From the NCBI GenBank assembly GCA_007449985.2, contig VIIQ02000046.1, positions 186,001 to 250,000 on the forward strand: a DNA stretch of 64,000 bases, read 5' to 3'. This DNA is from Desmodesmus armatus (Eukaryota; Chlorophyta; Chlorophyceae; Sphaeropleales; Scenedesmaceae). This document shows, one piece after another, positions 11,858 through 23,646 of the stretch; position 1 is the first letter of the stretch, and each line of letters begins with the position of its first letter. The position numbers were made by a program, and so were the translations under genes. A model generated the notes under the pieces. That model saw only the letters and a list, made by a program, of their open reading frames with translations. It did no database searches and was not told the origin of the DNA.

Positions 11858-14279
11858 ATGCTGTCGGCAGCCTGTGCGAGCCTGCGAACCGCGGGCCCGG
11901 GGTGTGGAGGTGGAGTGCAGACGTGGAGATGGGTCCAGCAGGTGACACAGCAGTAGAGCCGAGTTATGAAAACCCTCCTCACCACTCCTTCTCGCCACAC
12001 CCATCAGAAACGTTATGCATGTTTCTTTCTTATTCCAACCCACCCTGGACTGGTACGTTGCATAACCAGGGGCCACGCTCTGTGTGCAAGCAAGGATGCA
12101 AGACCTTGGCTTGACTAGCCGGTGTAACCGCGGGACATGTACTGCTGCCCTTCGCCTGCAGGCGTGTGTGCTGAGGCAAGCTCACACCAGGCAGGATGCT
12201 GCTGCCTCAAGGGGCAACCTGACAGCCACCACAGACTCAGACACAGCCAGTGGCTGCCAGGGTGGTTCAGAGACAGCCAATATTGGCCCAGAGGCCAGCA
12301 GTGGCAGCAGGCTGGTGCACACGCAGCAACAGCGCGCGGGCAGGGGGCTGCAGCAACTGTCGCAAGACATTGGGTCTTTGTCAGGTGTAGCAGCAGGAGC
12401 TGCAGAGCCTGCAGGAGCTGCCACACCAGCAGCACTGCACCCATCAACGTTGAAAGGCCAGGGGCCCATCTTGCACAAGCCTTACTCTCATATGCTCCAG
12501 GGGCCCACATTGCACGAGCCCTACTCCCATCTTCTCCAGTGTCAGTACACTCTGAAACAGGCTTATCGCATTACGATAGCCAGCGCACTGTGCACAGACA
12601 TTGAGGCCCTCCAGTTCGCCCATGGCAGCTGCTCAGTTCAGGTGTCCTTTGTGAGCCACCCAGCTGACTGGGACATTGGGGAGTATGTGCAACAGCATCC
12701 CGTCATGCAGCAGCTGCAGCAGGTGCAGCAGTGGGTAGCAGCACAGGCCTCAGACTCTGCAGCAGGCAGCACAAGTCAGGCAGTTGGGCCATTTCAGGCT
12801 ACCCTCACCCGTCCACCGGATAAAGCTTTGTACCTCAACGGGCTTCCTGTACAGCACATCATGAAGGTGCTTGGGTGTGGCTCTGCCCCTCACGCTGTGG
12901 TCCTACAGGAGCGGGTGCGCAGCTACTGTTGCTACCGTTTCCACCAATACTTGCTGGCTCAGTGACCTGGGTTTTATCTTGGCAGGCAGTTGTCACAGTA
13001 CGCAGCCATATGATGTCATTGAGCCATTTGCCGTGTGTTTGACATCGCACTGCCAGACAACAGGGGAGATGTTCACTTATCCACCACCTCAGCCGGCTGT
13101 CCAGTGACAAGGCAACCTGTGTCATGTTGTGCTGTGTGCAGCTCATCAGCAATAGGTGGCCCCACTTTGTGCTGCACACCATGCCGGTCTCGCGTGAGGC
13201 AGGCAACTCGCACGGCAACAAGCTGGCCCAGATGATCAGCTGTGCTGGCGAGGGCCCAGGCCTGCAGGTGTTCATTGGCAGCGTGCCCGAGGTGGCTCCG
13301 GTGAGCAGGCAGTGTGGTTGGTTGCTGGTTGATCTGCAGTGGGCTGTTGGTGGCGCCTGCACTACAAGCAATATCAAAATCTGCAGCAAGGGTCAGCTGG
13401 TGACCAGCTGCAACAGGGCAACCCTTTTGGTTAACAACTTGTGCCTATTACAGCTGCTGGTTGTGCCACAGTAAAAAGCTGACAGGCTGTATTGGACAGG
13501 CGCATCTTGACCGCAAGCACTGTCATGGTTCACCCAGTGCACATGTCCTGTTGAATTGTGAGCCTGATGCCCGGCTGCAAGCATAGGCCGCAGCAGCCTT
13601 CTGCCAGCCCAAGCTGCCCAGACCAATGCCTTTCATATGGCTGCATGTGCGATCAGCTAGCAACTCTATGCCATCAGCTGCAACATGATGATGCTGATGC
13701 CGTGAGTGCCGTGCAGGCTAACAGTATATCCTCAGATGGGAGCAAACAGGGTGGATATGTCATCCCCATGGCACTCGCCTGCTCCCAGCTGCCAGCTGAC
13801 GCCACCTACCCCCTGAAGCTGACACTAATACTGATGGACAGCCCAGGTAAGCCACACACACACACAGCAAGGTGGCGTGTGACAGACACTGCAGATCACG
13901 CACTGTAGGTGTTGTGTGGTCAAGCGTCGCCTCATAATGTGCCACACACGTCATGTCATGTCTGGCTGTGTGGAGTGTTGTGTGAGGATCATGGTGGGGA
14001 AGTTTTTCACCGTCAGCCTGTTCATCCACACCATCACGCATGTTCCTGCTGCATGCAGGGCAGCAGGGCCACAGTGGGCGGCAACTGGGGCAGTGGCAGG
14101 TCAAGGCGTACAAAAAAAACAAAAACATCGTCATCAGGTTTGGCAAGTCCCACAAGTTGTCGGAGTATGTTGGCTACAGCATAGCCAAAGCCGCCCTTCC
14201 TTTGGACCCCACCCAGGGTGCCAGGCTGACACTCACACTGGAAAAGACAGTTGAGCAGCCCTGCTTTAGCAACCAGTAG
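11858..14279 (+). CDS. Tandem family copy 4 (unknown family), complete, 448 aa
   Basis: Five exons in phase: 11858-11941, 12162-12914, 13142-13300, 13717-13846 and 14059-14279. The start reads MLSAACASLRTAGPG, aligned with the starts of copies 2 and 3. Exon 2 is the longest of the copies (753 bp); the extra length includes a second PxLHxPYSH-type segment next to the first, a small internal duplication. Exon 4 has the alternative start ANSISSDGSKQGGY. Exon 5 has HKLSEYVGYSIAKAA, the copy 2 subtype. The TGA that ends the other copies is TGC here, adding CFSNQ before TAG. Function unknown. Confidence 0.8.
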
Positions 14280-15833
14280 TGCTGGTGCAGCAGCCCAACC
14301 GGACAAGATGCCACCAGCAGCAGCACCCACAGTGTCTGGCAGGCAGCTACTGGTCCCTCAACCCTGACCAGCCCCTGTCCTGCAGCACATGGGCAGCGCA
14401 GCCCCTGCTGGTGCGCCTATCGACAGGTCCTGCTGCTGCTAGAGCCGCCAGCTGTAGAAAGCAGCAGTAGGCACATCACCAGCAGGACCAAGACACACCT
14501 GTTCCAGTCACCCCAGTCCTGCACCAGCCAGTCTTGCCAGCAAAGAAGCCTGCAGCGCAGCCAGGAGGGGAGGAAGCTGCAGAGTGCCGGAAGCAATGGT
14601 GCTGCAACTCCAGGTGGGATGATAATCGCAACGCATGCTAGCTGCTTCATGCAGCGCAAAAGCAGACCTAGACTGCTGTGCGGGGCTTTTGCCCACCCCC
14701 TGAGCCTCCACTGATCTAGCCTCCCTCCCCCCGCTGCTGCACATGCCACAATGTATACCGTTGCGCTGCACAAGCCCTGATGGTGGTGCCACCTGCAACA
14801 CAGATGCCATGCAATCAACAGCACCAGACGTGTCAGAAACAACGGCGAGCTTTCGTCTGACCTATGCTATTGCTGCTGCCTTGCAGTTCCAGCAACATGA
14901 GCTGCAGAGCTACCGTAGCTCTATACTGCTGTGACAGCATTACCACCGGCAGCAGATGCATGGCTGGATGCAGGCAGCGTTGTGGTTGGACAGGCTGTCG
15001 TGCGCAATTAGCTGACTTGCCGAGGACATGCACACACATGCAAAGCAGCAGGAGTGAGCAGGGCTGGCCCCCTGGACAGGGTGGTGGATGCTCCCCAGCT
15101 CCCTGTTTCTTTTCAGCTCCCTGTGTCCCTCTGTGTGCAAGTGTCGAAGGGCTGTGGTTGTTCTTTCAGGGTGTGTTTCACATAGGTTGTCACAACCTCA
15201 AGTTGAGCTCACATCATGTGCAAGTGTCAAGCGGCTCACTGCAGCAGATTCCATGCTGGTACCAGCTTGGAAGCAGCCTCACTATGCACACTGTCCAGGC
15301 TGTGCTGGTGTCTGATCAGACAGTTTGTGGTGGTTGGTGCAGCTGTTGTGTTTGAGTGTAGTTGAGTTGGCTAACACTTGAATTTGGTTTGATTTATGAA
15401 CAGACCAACCACTTGGCCAACTTCGGTGTTGCCACCCCTTCGGCAGTTGAGCGCATCAGTTGCCACCAGTGCCGCAGGCCTTTGCAAGGTGCTTTTGCTG
15501 CTGTGTGTGTTTCTTGCCCTTGCCTTTGGACTGCCATGCAAACCGCCCAGCAAACACCAATGCTGTGGTATGTCAGCTAGGTTGCCAATCATGTTGTGTT
15601 TCCATAGTCGCCCCCAGCCAAGTAGCTTCATTCATGAGGAGTGCTGCTCTGTGTCGGCTTCAGCACCATCATTCGATTGAGTCACAAGCAGACGTTACAA
15701 GCAAACACGTGTGTACACACCCTGCTGACTATCAAGCACACCCTGCTGGAATTCCAGAAAGTCAGCAAAACAGCGGACCCAACAGCTACCCCATCCGGCA
15801 GTCCTCTCCAAAGTCTACCTCACGATGACCAAA
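14280..15833. other. Convergent intergenic region, copy 4 / MSAP gene
   Basis: 14,280-15,010 is related to the 3' flank of copy 3 (same CAG-rich blocks and a shared GTGGTGCC...CAACAGCAC...GACGTG block). The rest has only short random frames. It contains the 3' ends of both flanking genes; no gene seen. Confidence 0.5.
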
Positions 15834-17964
15834 CTATAGCTCCGCATCATCACTCCCCTCCTTCCCCTTGCTAAAGCTGCTGCTGAGTTTGCTCAGCGAT
15901 CCCTTCAAGAAGCTCCCTGCCTTATCCACAACTGCCGCTGCTGCCTCCTTCGCCTGCCCAACAGCTTCCTGCACAGTCTCCCTGGCCTTTGCAACCTGTG
16001 CCTGCAACCCCTCAGCACCCTCACCACCAGCAGCTGACTCGTCCCCTACCAGGGGTGTGTCAGGCATGCCGTCCAGGTCCCCCATGCCCCCTAGTTGACT
16101 CATCATGTCGTCCCGGCTGTACATCTGCCCTCCCAGGCCTGCTGCTTTCATGCTGGCCATCATCTGCTCGCGCTGAAGTTCGTCTTCTGACATGGGGACG
16201 TGGGCGGGGCCGGGCTTGCGGTCCTGCAGGGCAGCGAGAGGGTGGATGAGTTAGTGAATAAGTGAGTGATGGAGGACACGTGCTGATGCGCAGAGAGGAA
16301 GGCATGGGCGTGCAGGGGTGACGCTTTTCAGGCTGTGCTGGCATGACTGCCAACTAGACATTGGGGTAGCACGTTGCACAGTAACATTGGAGGCAGCCTT
16401 GCCCAGCTGTGTGCTGCTGCCATCAGAATGCATGTGAACGCAAACATGTTAGAACGATCCTGCATATTTTCTGTGCAAGGCGGGTACTAGACAAGGAGGG
16501 TATTTGGCGTAGCCGAAGTTCATCACTGGTTGCTGCCAGCTGTGTGCTGGCCACATGCCCGTATTCCCCCTGCAGCTTCGAGTTCTTCAGCCAATGTGCC
16601 AGCGCCAAAACCACTGACTACTCACTGCTGCTGCTGTTCCAACAGTGCACGCACTACCTACGTGGTGCACCCGCCAGCAGCTGTGTCACTGCATGCTCTG
16701 GGGGATCAGCTGCTTTGCTGCGCACGCACTAATCACTGCAGCTGTCGGTGTGCAATCCCAACCCCCATGGCTGTGCAAGAGCCCCATCAACCGAGGGTGC
16801 GCCAAGAACTGCCAAGCAGATGCACAACACCCACCTTTGGCACTGGTGGTGGCTTCTTCCTGCACACGTTGGTTGTTTCATGGCACGCCTCAGAGCTGAG
16901 AGCCGACCTCTTCTTGCCCTTGAACAGCGCCTCTGAAAGGTCTGACAGGTCGAGTTCGTCTGACACCTGGGCGCAGGCGCGCGCGATGGTCATGCACTCC
17001 ACGTCACACTTGCTGGGCTGCAGCAGCAAGAAGAGCAGTGCAAGGGGAAAATCAGCAGTGGAACAGACAAGCTGTGGTCATGCCGAACGCGCACTGGCGC
17101 TTGTGGGAGGCTGAACCAGAGGACAGCTGGCGCTGGTGCATGTGCGCACAATGACATAAGTCGCACCCGTGCAATTGTGACGGATGTGGTTGTGTGCGTT
17201 GCAGAGCCCTGATACCTGCGCTGCTGCTGCTGTGCGGCAATCTGCATGCTCAGCCCACATGTCTCAACAGCTGCGCACCTTTCCAGTATCAACCAGTTTG
17301 AGCTCCTTCCCCTGCTCAACAATATCATAGTTTGTGATCCACTGGCCCTCGGGCTTTGTGGGGTCACACATGGCCTCCAGGTGATCGATGATGGCACTCT
17401 CCTCAAGCTGCAGGACAAGCAGGCAAGCGACTCAGTCAGACAGGAAGCGCATGTTGGGGTAGAAATGATGCTGGGAGGAGAAGGGGGGCGGCAGGAGGGC
17501 AGGAAGGCATCCCTCTGCTTTGCCTGCTGGCACAGGCATTTCCCAAGCAGCCAAAGACAGCCACAGCAGCTGAAGTGACACAGCTGTGCGTTCCATACTC
17601 CTTCTTCTGGGAGGCTGCACACACGCCCATGGCACACACCACACACCTTATGGCCTGGCTTCAAGCCCTCCCGCTTGCTTTTGGTGTGCCGATATGCCTG
17701 CTTGACCAGGGCTTCACATGCTTGACACTTGATGTACTGCACGTCTGACTTGACAGCTAATGCCTTTGGAGGTTTATCCATGCCCATGCCTGGCATGCCA
17801 AACTGTGCAGCTGTCAACTGCACAAGACAGCTGCATGCCAGCACGCCACACAGCAGAGCAGCCCTGCAAACAGCAAGCTGTGTGAGGCTTCCATATCGTT
17901 AACACTGCACTTGTTGAACTAGAAGGAAGAAGCAAACACACGCTCACCCTGCTCTGCAAAGCAT
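15834..17964 (-). CDS. Saposin-like ER protein, plant MIR-interacting MSAP / TLR4-regulator family
   Basis: Exons on the minus strand: 17948-17964, 17647-17863, 17279-17407, 16835-17017 and 15834-16223; phases agree and give 311 aa. The first coding exon is only 17 bp. The N-terminus (MLCRAGAALLCGVLACSCL...TAAQ) is a clear signal peptide. It is followed by VQYIKCQACEALVKQAY, AMCDP, GQWI, KCDVECMTIARAC, then PPPVPKD and MYSRDDMM. That order matches the plant saposin-B-like proteins annotated as MIR-interacting MSAP/TLR4 regulator, related to animal Canopy (DUF3456). Conserved Cys residues probably form saposin-type disulfides in the ER lumen. The tail is an Ala/Lys amphipathic helix ending DDAEL, not a canonical KDEL. 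Role in the alga is unknown; an ER folding or trafficking adaptor is likely from the family. Confidence 0.85.
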
Positions 17965-18743
17965 TGCTGTCCAGTTCAGTCTGCAAAGCTGAAGTTCCTA
18001 GTCGCTATTGCTGGCTGAATGTGTGCAGTCGATAACTGCGCTTTGAACTTATGGCTGGATGGCAGACGTTTCAAGACAGTCCAACTTGAAACATAACCGC
18101 TCGATCAACGGGATCTGGAAACATCTTCAACGACGATTCTGTTGGAGCCGGCTGTTACCGACCATGTACAATCCAAGTGTGAACGCTGTCAGTTGCTTTG
18201 ATGACGTGGGGCCTGCCTCCTAACACCCCTGCAAGCTGCCTGGCATAGTTGACACAGCCTGGCACTGCTAGGCTGGCACAGCAAACTGACAGATATCATC
18301 TGTTACATGCGTTGCACACACGGTGTTGATCACTTCCGTTGATATGCCATGAATGTCCCCTTTTTAGAGGAAGGCCCCTAGCAAACGAGGACTGCATTGG
18401 CAGCTGCCTGCAGGCGATCCTTGCCTGTGGGTGCAGCAAGCACACGGCATTATGCGGCTGGACAAGTGCTACAAACATAACAGCTGGCACAACTGGACAA
18501 CACCTGTAGCCTCGCAGCGGCCATGCCGGGTTGATGTGATGACCACACAAGGTTGCTGGCTGGCGGGCACCACACCCACGGATGCACACAAGTGCAACTG
18601 TTCATGAAAGTCACATGGGTCTCCCACAAACCCGCCACACACGCCCTGTGTCACAGCCGCTATCAACAGACGCCGGTCAGCAACACAACAAGCGACGTGT
18701 CAACTGTGTTTCCCGCTAAGAAGCTGTGTCTTGGCCCCGCCCC
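17965..18743. other. Region between MSAP gene and small secretory gene
   Basis: Upstream region of the MSAP gene and 3' flank of the next minus-strand gene. Only short frames without splice support; no gene seen. Confidence 0.5.
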
Positions 18744-19736
18744 TCAAAGCTCTGACTTGTCAGTCTTCTTCAGGCCCAGCTTGTCCAGCACAGGGTTCAG
18801 GTACTCCTGCAGGTGCACAAGGCAAGACCATGGCAGCACAACATAGCAGTATCAGGGCAGCACAACATAGCAGGATCAGGGCGTGCTAACCAAGCGTCAG
18901 CACTGCCGGACACCCCAACACCCAGCGGGCGCAAAGGCAACGACTCTCAGCGTACTTCAGCATCCGCTAGCTGCGGCTGGAGGCACTCCTGCCCTGCTTG
19001 TGCTTCCTGCTCATGTGCATGAAAGAAGTCAACAGCCTGTACCACATCTGCCATGCTCCCTCCCTCTCAGCTCCCTAGACAACACACAGGAAGCGCCCCC
19101 CGCCCCAGCCACCATACACACCCTGCCACCCATAAACACGACTCCCTGCCCAGCCTGCCACTCACCCCGTAGCTGCCCATGTACTGTTGAGCCACCTCAG
19201 CGGCCTGGCTTGCGTACTGCTTGCCAAGCTCTGTTGCTGTGTTCAGGTACTCTGTGGCTACATCGGCAATGCCGCCAGCACTGGCAGCTGCTGCTGGCTC
19301 AGGGCTGGAAGCTGCCTCAGGCTCGACAAATGTATCCTCAAAAGCATCCTCGTCATCGTCCTGGCAACGCACCAGGGGTGCTGCAACCAGCAGGGCTGCA
19401 AAGGCCAGCAACAGGAAGTACCTGCCAACCAGCAGGACAGGGCACAGGGTGGTCCATACGTCAGCAAGAACAGCTCTACGCAGCACGCAACCCAGCATGA
19501 AGCAGCTGCTGGAATACAATGAGCCGTGCCCGCAAGCCGGACGACCTCGCTGCTCCTCCTGCTCGCAGCCCCATACAGCCAAACACAGTCACTGGCAGCA
19601 CGCCGACTGCACAGTGTGCTGCAGGAGCTGCCACAATGGCTCAGGCACGTCCGGTCCATCCTTGGCTGGCCAGGATCGCCAGGTTGTGCAGACGATCAAC
19701 ATAGCCATCAGCTTCAACCGCTCACCTGCGGTGCAT
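18744..19736 (-). CDS. Small acidic secretory-pathway protein, unrecognised
   Basis: Minus-strand exons 19726-19736 (11 bp), 19166-19421, 18956-19036 and 18744-18806 join in phase to 136 aa. The start MHRRYFLLLAFAALLVAAPLVRCQ is a textbook signal peptide. The mature part opens with an acidic run (DDDEDAFEDTFVEPE), then a Ser/Pro/Ala linker, then a helical region (ATEYLNTATELGKQYASQ). It ends EYLNPVLDKLGLKKTDKSEL. The KSEL tail resembles, but does not match, the KDEL consensus, so ER retention is only a guess. The third exon is the least certain: it relies on a GTACGC donor. I know no family for it. It sits next to another signal-peptide gene on the same strand. Confidence 0.65.
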
Positions 19737-20218
19737 GGTTGCTGACTGGTTCCCGCTGAGAGAGTAAGACGCTCTTGGCAGCAGATGATGGCCTGCAAAC
19801 AATGCACGCACGAGTTCAGCAGGACGTCTGGGGGTTCCTCAAGGTGATGGCAGTTTAGCTCGAGGAAGGGTTCCATGCTCACCTAGGACGGTCGCAGCCT
19901 GTTCTATGGACACTACAAAAGGTAAGGGTAATCTTGGGCAACCTTGTTGTTGCTCCTGCTCTCGTTGGGGCCCAAGCAGCCAAAACCCAATGTCACAAAC
20001 TTGGGGACTCGTGGGTATATGCCTCTAACACCCATTCAGCACTCAAACAGGTTTTCAACAGTCTTAAGGTGCTGAGCAGTCTGGCAGGTGTCTGCTGCTT
20101 CATACACCCCCCAAGCCAGGTTGCCCTTGCTGCTGTGGCCCCTCCTAGTCCACATTCTTCTTGCAAGAGCAGCCTACAAACAGTCCAGAAACCAACTTGA
20201 TAACCAAAGGCTGCCAAG
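19737..20218. promoter_or_regulatory. Divergent upstream region, secretory gene / ZOP1
   Basis: 482 bp between the ATG of the minus-strand secretory gene and the ATG of plus-strand ZOP1. It must hold both promoters and 5' UTRs. No convincing TATA box or named element could be picked out. Confidence 0.55.
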
Positions 20219-22246
20219 ATGACGGAGGTGAGTACCAGTGCAGCAACTGCTGTATCGACCCAGGTGCTGCTCCACAGGGTGTGTCACCCCCCGGGGTGTT
20301 GTCTTTCCCTCCAGCCAGCACAGGGTAGTGAAGCAATGATTTGGCTGTACTCTGTTGAGTTGCCTGTGCTGCTGACTGTCTCCTGTTTTCGCTGCTGCTG
20401 CATGTGTGTGCCAACCCTATGGCTCACAGTACTGGAAGAGCAACCCCATGTATTGGTGTGAGCTGTGCAAATGCTGGATGAATGACACAAAGGCAGCCAA
20501 GCTCAACCATGAAAGGGGAGCAAAGCACCAGGAGAACCTGGCACGCAGTAAGTACCATTCACACCCTGTTGGACGGCCTTGTGGGCAGGGCAGCGCAGGC
20601 GCGGGCCAGCCAGCACCAAGGGCCCAGCACAGCAGCAGGGAGGGCGTTCCTGTTGTGCTGTTATGTGTTGCTCCGACACTACTAGCAACAGGAGCGCATC
20701 ATATCACTCCGCACCCACAGCACCATGGCTTGCCCATCAATGCCATGAATCATGCCTTGGGACACTGTGCACAGAACAGCACTGGTGACTGTTGGTTGTT
20801 GCCAGTCGCCACAATACCCCACCCTCACCCCTCTGCTGCCGCCCCGCCTGGTGCTGTGCAGAGCTTCGGGACATGTCCCGCAAGGCAGATAATGAAAAGA
20901 AGGAGAAGGAGCAGGCAGCAGCAGCGATCGAAGACATTGAAAAGGCGGCCCGTAAGGGTTTTGAGGCAGATCAGAAGGCAGCGCAGGAGGCAGCTGGCAG
21001 GTGGACATGGGTGGAAGACAGTCAGTACTACTACAACGCAAAACACAGGTATGCAGGCAGGCAGCAACGTTTCGGGGCTTGGAAGAGCATTGATCACACC
21101 TTGATGTTCGCATCCGTGTTTGAGGGTGGCTACTTGGCTGACTTAGACTTTATAAGAAAAGGGTTGGGTCAGTGTGCTGGGCCGAGCAACAGGGGTGGCT
21201 CCACGCACAATAGTAGGCAGGCAGCAGGATCATATGGCTCCTAATTTGAAGGAGCATCCATCACATCTGGTGGCCGCTCGTGTGTCAGGGTGACGTTTGA
21301 CCGATGATGTGTGGCTTATGCCTCCTGTGTTGCATCACCTGCAGATGGTACTACGACCCCAAAACCCAATGGTACTATGGAGGCGAACCCGTGGCGTGGA
21401 CGCAAAAACCAGGCCTGCCTTCTGCAGCCCTGTTTGGTGTTGCGCCACACGAAGGTGGCCCCGAACCGCAGCCCTCTGCAGCAGCAGGTGGCGGCACCAG
21501 CAAAGCAGGTGGCGTGCGGGAAGCTGCAGCGGCAGCAGCGGCAGCTACTGGGCAGAAGGTGGTGGTGAAGAAGACAGTCATGCAGCTGCCGTCGCACCCG
21601 CAGTCGGCGATAGGCGGGCACCAAATGCCGACGAGCGGGCGGATAGGAGGGGCCAAGGGCGTGGGGTCGTCTGAACCAGCAGCAGAAGCAGATGCAGCAG
21701 CCAAGGTAGGTGGTTTGTTGATGTCCATCAGTCGTTCGGCACTGGTCTTGTGGGGCATGGGGTAAGACCAATCCATGGGGGGCAGGACAGGTGATCATAG
21801 CTAGTATGGGGTGGTGCATGGCAGGTTGCGTGCAGACCTGCGACTGACAGCAACCCATGTGGTGCATGCATGTGAGCACCTTGCCTCGAGCAGTTGACGG
21901 CTCACAGCCAAAACATTGTTTGTCTGTGAGTCGTCACTTGACGGTCAAGCATTCTAGTGAATGCATTGCCTGGCAGTGTTCAGCCTTCCTAGTGACATGC
22001 TGGCTGGAGCATGCGCAAGCAGCTGAGACCGTCCCCGCTCACGGCTTCTGTACTGTGTGGTGCTGTGCTGTGCTTTTCTGTGTGGTGCTGTGCTGTGCTA
22101 TGCAGCGGAAGCGTGAGGAGGCCGCCGGCAAAGCAAGCAGCAGCAAGAAGCCGGTTGACCCAGCGGAAGCAGAGGCGCTAGCACGCAGGGAGGCTGCTCG
22201 CCGCAGAGTTGAGGAGCGCACGAAGCAGGCGTTCGGGTTGACGTGA
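20219..22246 (+). CDS. ZOP1: Pre-mRNA splicing factor ZOP1 / WBP4 (matrin-type zinc finger + OCRE)
   Basis: Exons 20219-20227, 20430-20547, 20862-21048, 21345-21705 and 22106-22246 join in phase to 271 aa. The first exon encodes only MTE, and exon 2 continues YWKSNPMYWCELCKCW, matching the MTEYW start of plant ZOP1. Residues 4-45 form a U1-type/matrin C2H2 finger (CELC...HERGAKHQENL). A charged helix, KKEKEQAAAAIEDIEKAA, follows at about 50-75. An OCRE-like aromatic repeat, WTWVEDSQYYYNAKHRWYYDP then TQWYYGGEP, spans about 85-125. The C-terminus is basic and helical (EALARREAARRRVEERTKQAF). In Arabidopsis ZOP1 is a nucleic-acid-binding nuclear splicing factor also linked to RNA-directed DNA methylation; the human relative WBP4 is spliceosomal. 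Identification rests on finger plus OCRE in the right order. Confidence 0.9.
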
Positions 22247-23646
22247 TAGCCTGACGTACAGCAGTGTTGCGGCATCAGTTGTGTGAGGCAGTGTTTGTTG
22301 GCCGCTGCTGTGTCTGTGTTGACATGAGGAACAGTCGGTGTGGCTGTACAGTACATGTGTTTCATTATGCGGTTGTGCTTGCAGATGCAGTCAATTTGCA
22401 GACAAACACCAGACGTAACCTGGCGGGACGTTGGCTTTGTTGTCCAACAGCAAAAAAGCCCCTTGGCCAGTCCTACTGAACAGTCTGGTGCTTACTGCTA
22501 ACGTCAGTAAATGGCCAGCACAGGGTACCTTGGTGTTGGACCTACTCACAAGCCTTCAGCTGGGCGCTTTTGTTAATGTACCGTTCCATTAGCATTGCTG
22601 TCCAATACTACACCACCTGCAATGCTTGCCTGTGCTCGAGGCCAGCCACCACTCTATTTACAAGGTGGCGTGCATGCCCAACTGCATACATATGCTCAGA
22701 TTTGACACAAAACACCATGCATGGCAGCCTGACAAGCAGGCAACAACAAACTCAACTCGACTAGTGCCACAACAAACACGACAGCACAGCCGGCATTTGC
22801 CTCTGCAGTGCATGCACACGTCCATCTGTGAACTGGCATGTGCGCAGCTGACTTTGACATGAGACCAGGGCCACAACGAGCGGAGAGCTCTACTACATCC
22901 GGAAACATATAAATCTACTCACAGCTTGCCTCTTGCCACAGGAAGTGCTGCAGCATAACCAGACATGTGGAAACACTGCTTTTGGTTCCACTGCAAAAAG
23001 GCAGGGATGCCGGTACACCAAGGGATGGCTCCACACACGAGACAGATATGGCACAACAGCATTGCCACCATGGCAAGCACTGTACAAGGAACCCGCTGTG
23101 GCAATGCTGCTGCAGCAGCCCATGCGACAGGGGTTTATACAACTGTACAGGCGCACTGCATGAGAGTACAGGAACATAATGAGAGAAATACATGCTGGGC
23201 AGCAGTCCTGCAACAGCACAAGTGCGGAGGGAAGCCCTACACCTATTAGCACTCGGCGGTTCATCAAGACTCATGCAGGAAACAGAGGCCAATCTACAAA
23301 CACGGCATGCAGCCATCAGTCAACCAGCATAACCAGCAAAGACATACAGAGACGGACAAGCTCAAACCACCGCTCAAAGCTATCTAGAGTTGACCAGACC
23401 AACACACCAACACACCAACACAAACAACCACCAACCAACACCAAAACCTCCAACCAAACCCTCACGACGCTTCAACAGATACCCACAGGAGCAGCCCCTG
23501 TGGCTGTGCATTCACGAATCAGCCCCCGCAAGAACGCACTCAAACCACCCATCCGACAGCCACTGCATTGATGCGTGTCACCGACAACCTCCATGAAACT
23601 GCAGCCCCCATGCAAACTGCTGTGGAGCATACGACACCCGGCATCA
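22247..23646. other. Convergent intergenic region, ZOP1 / LEC14B-like gene
   Basis: 1.4 kb between two 3' ends. It contains a short CAACACAC-type repeat near 23,400-23,450 and otherwise only random frames. No gene seen. Confidence 0.55.
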
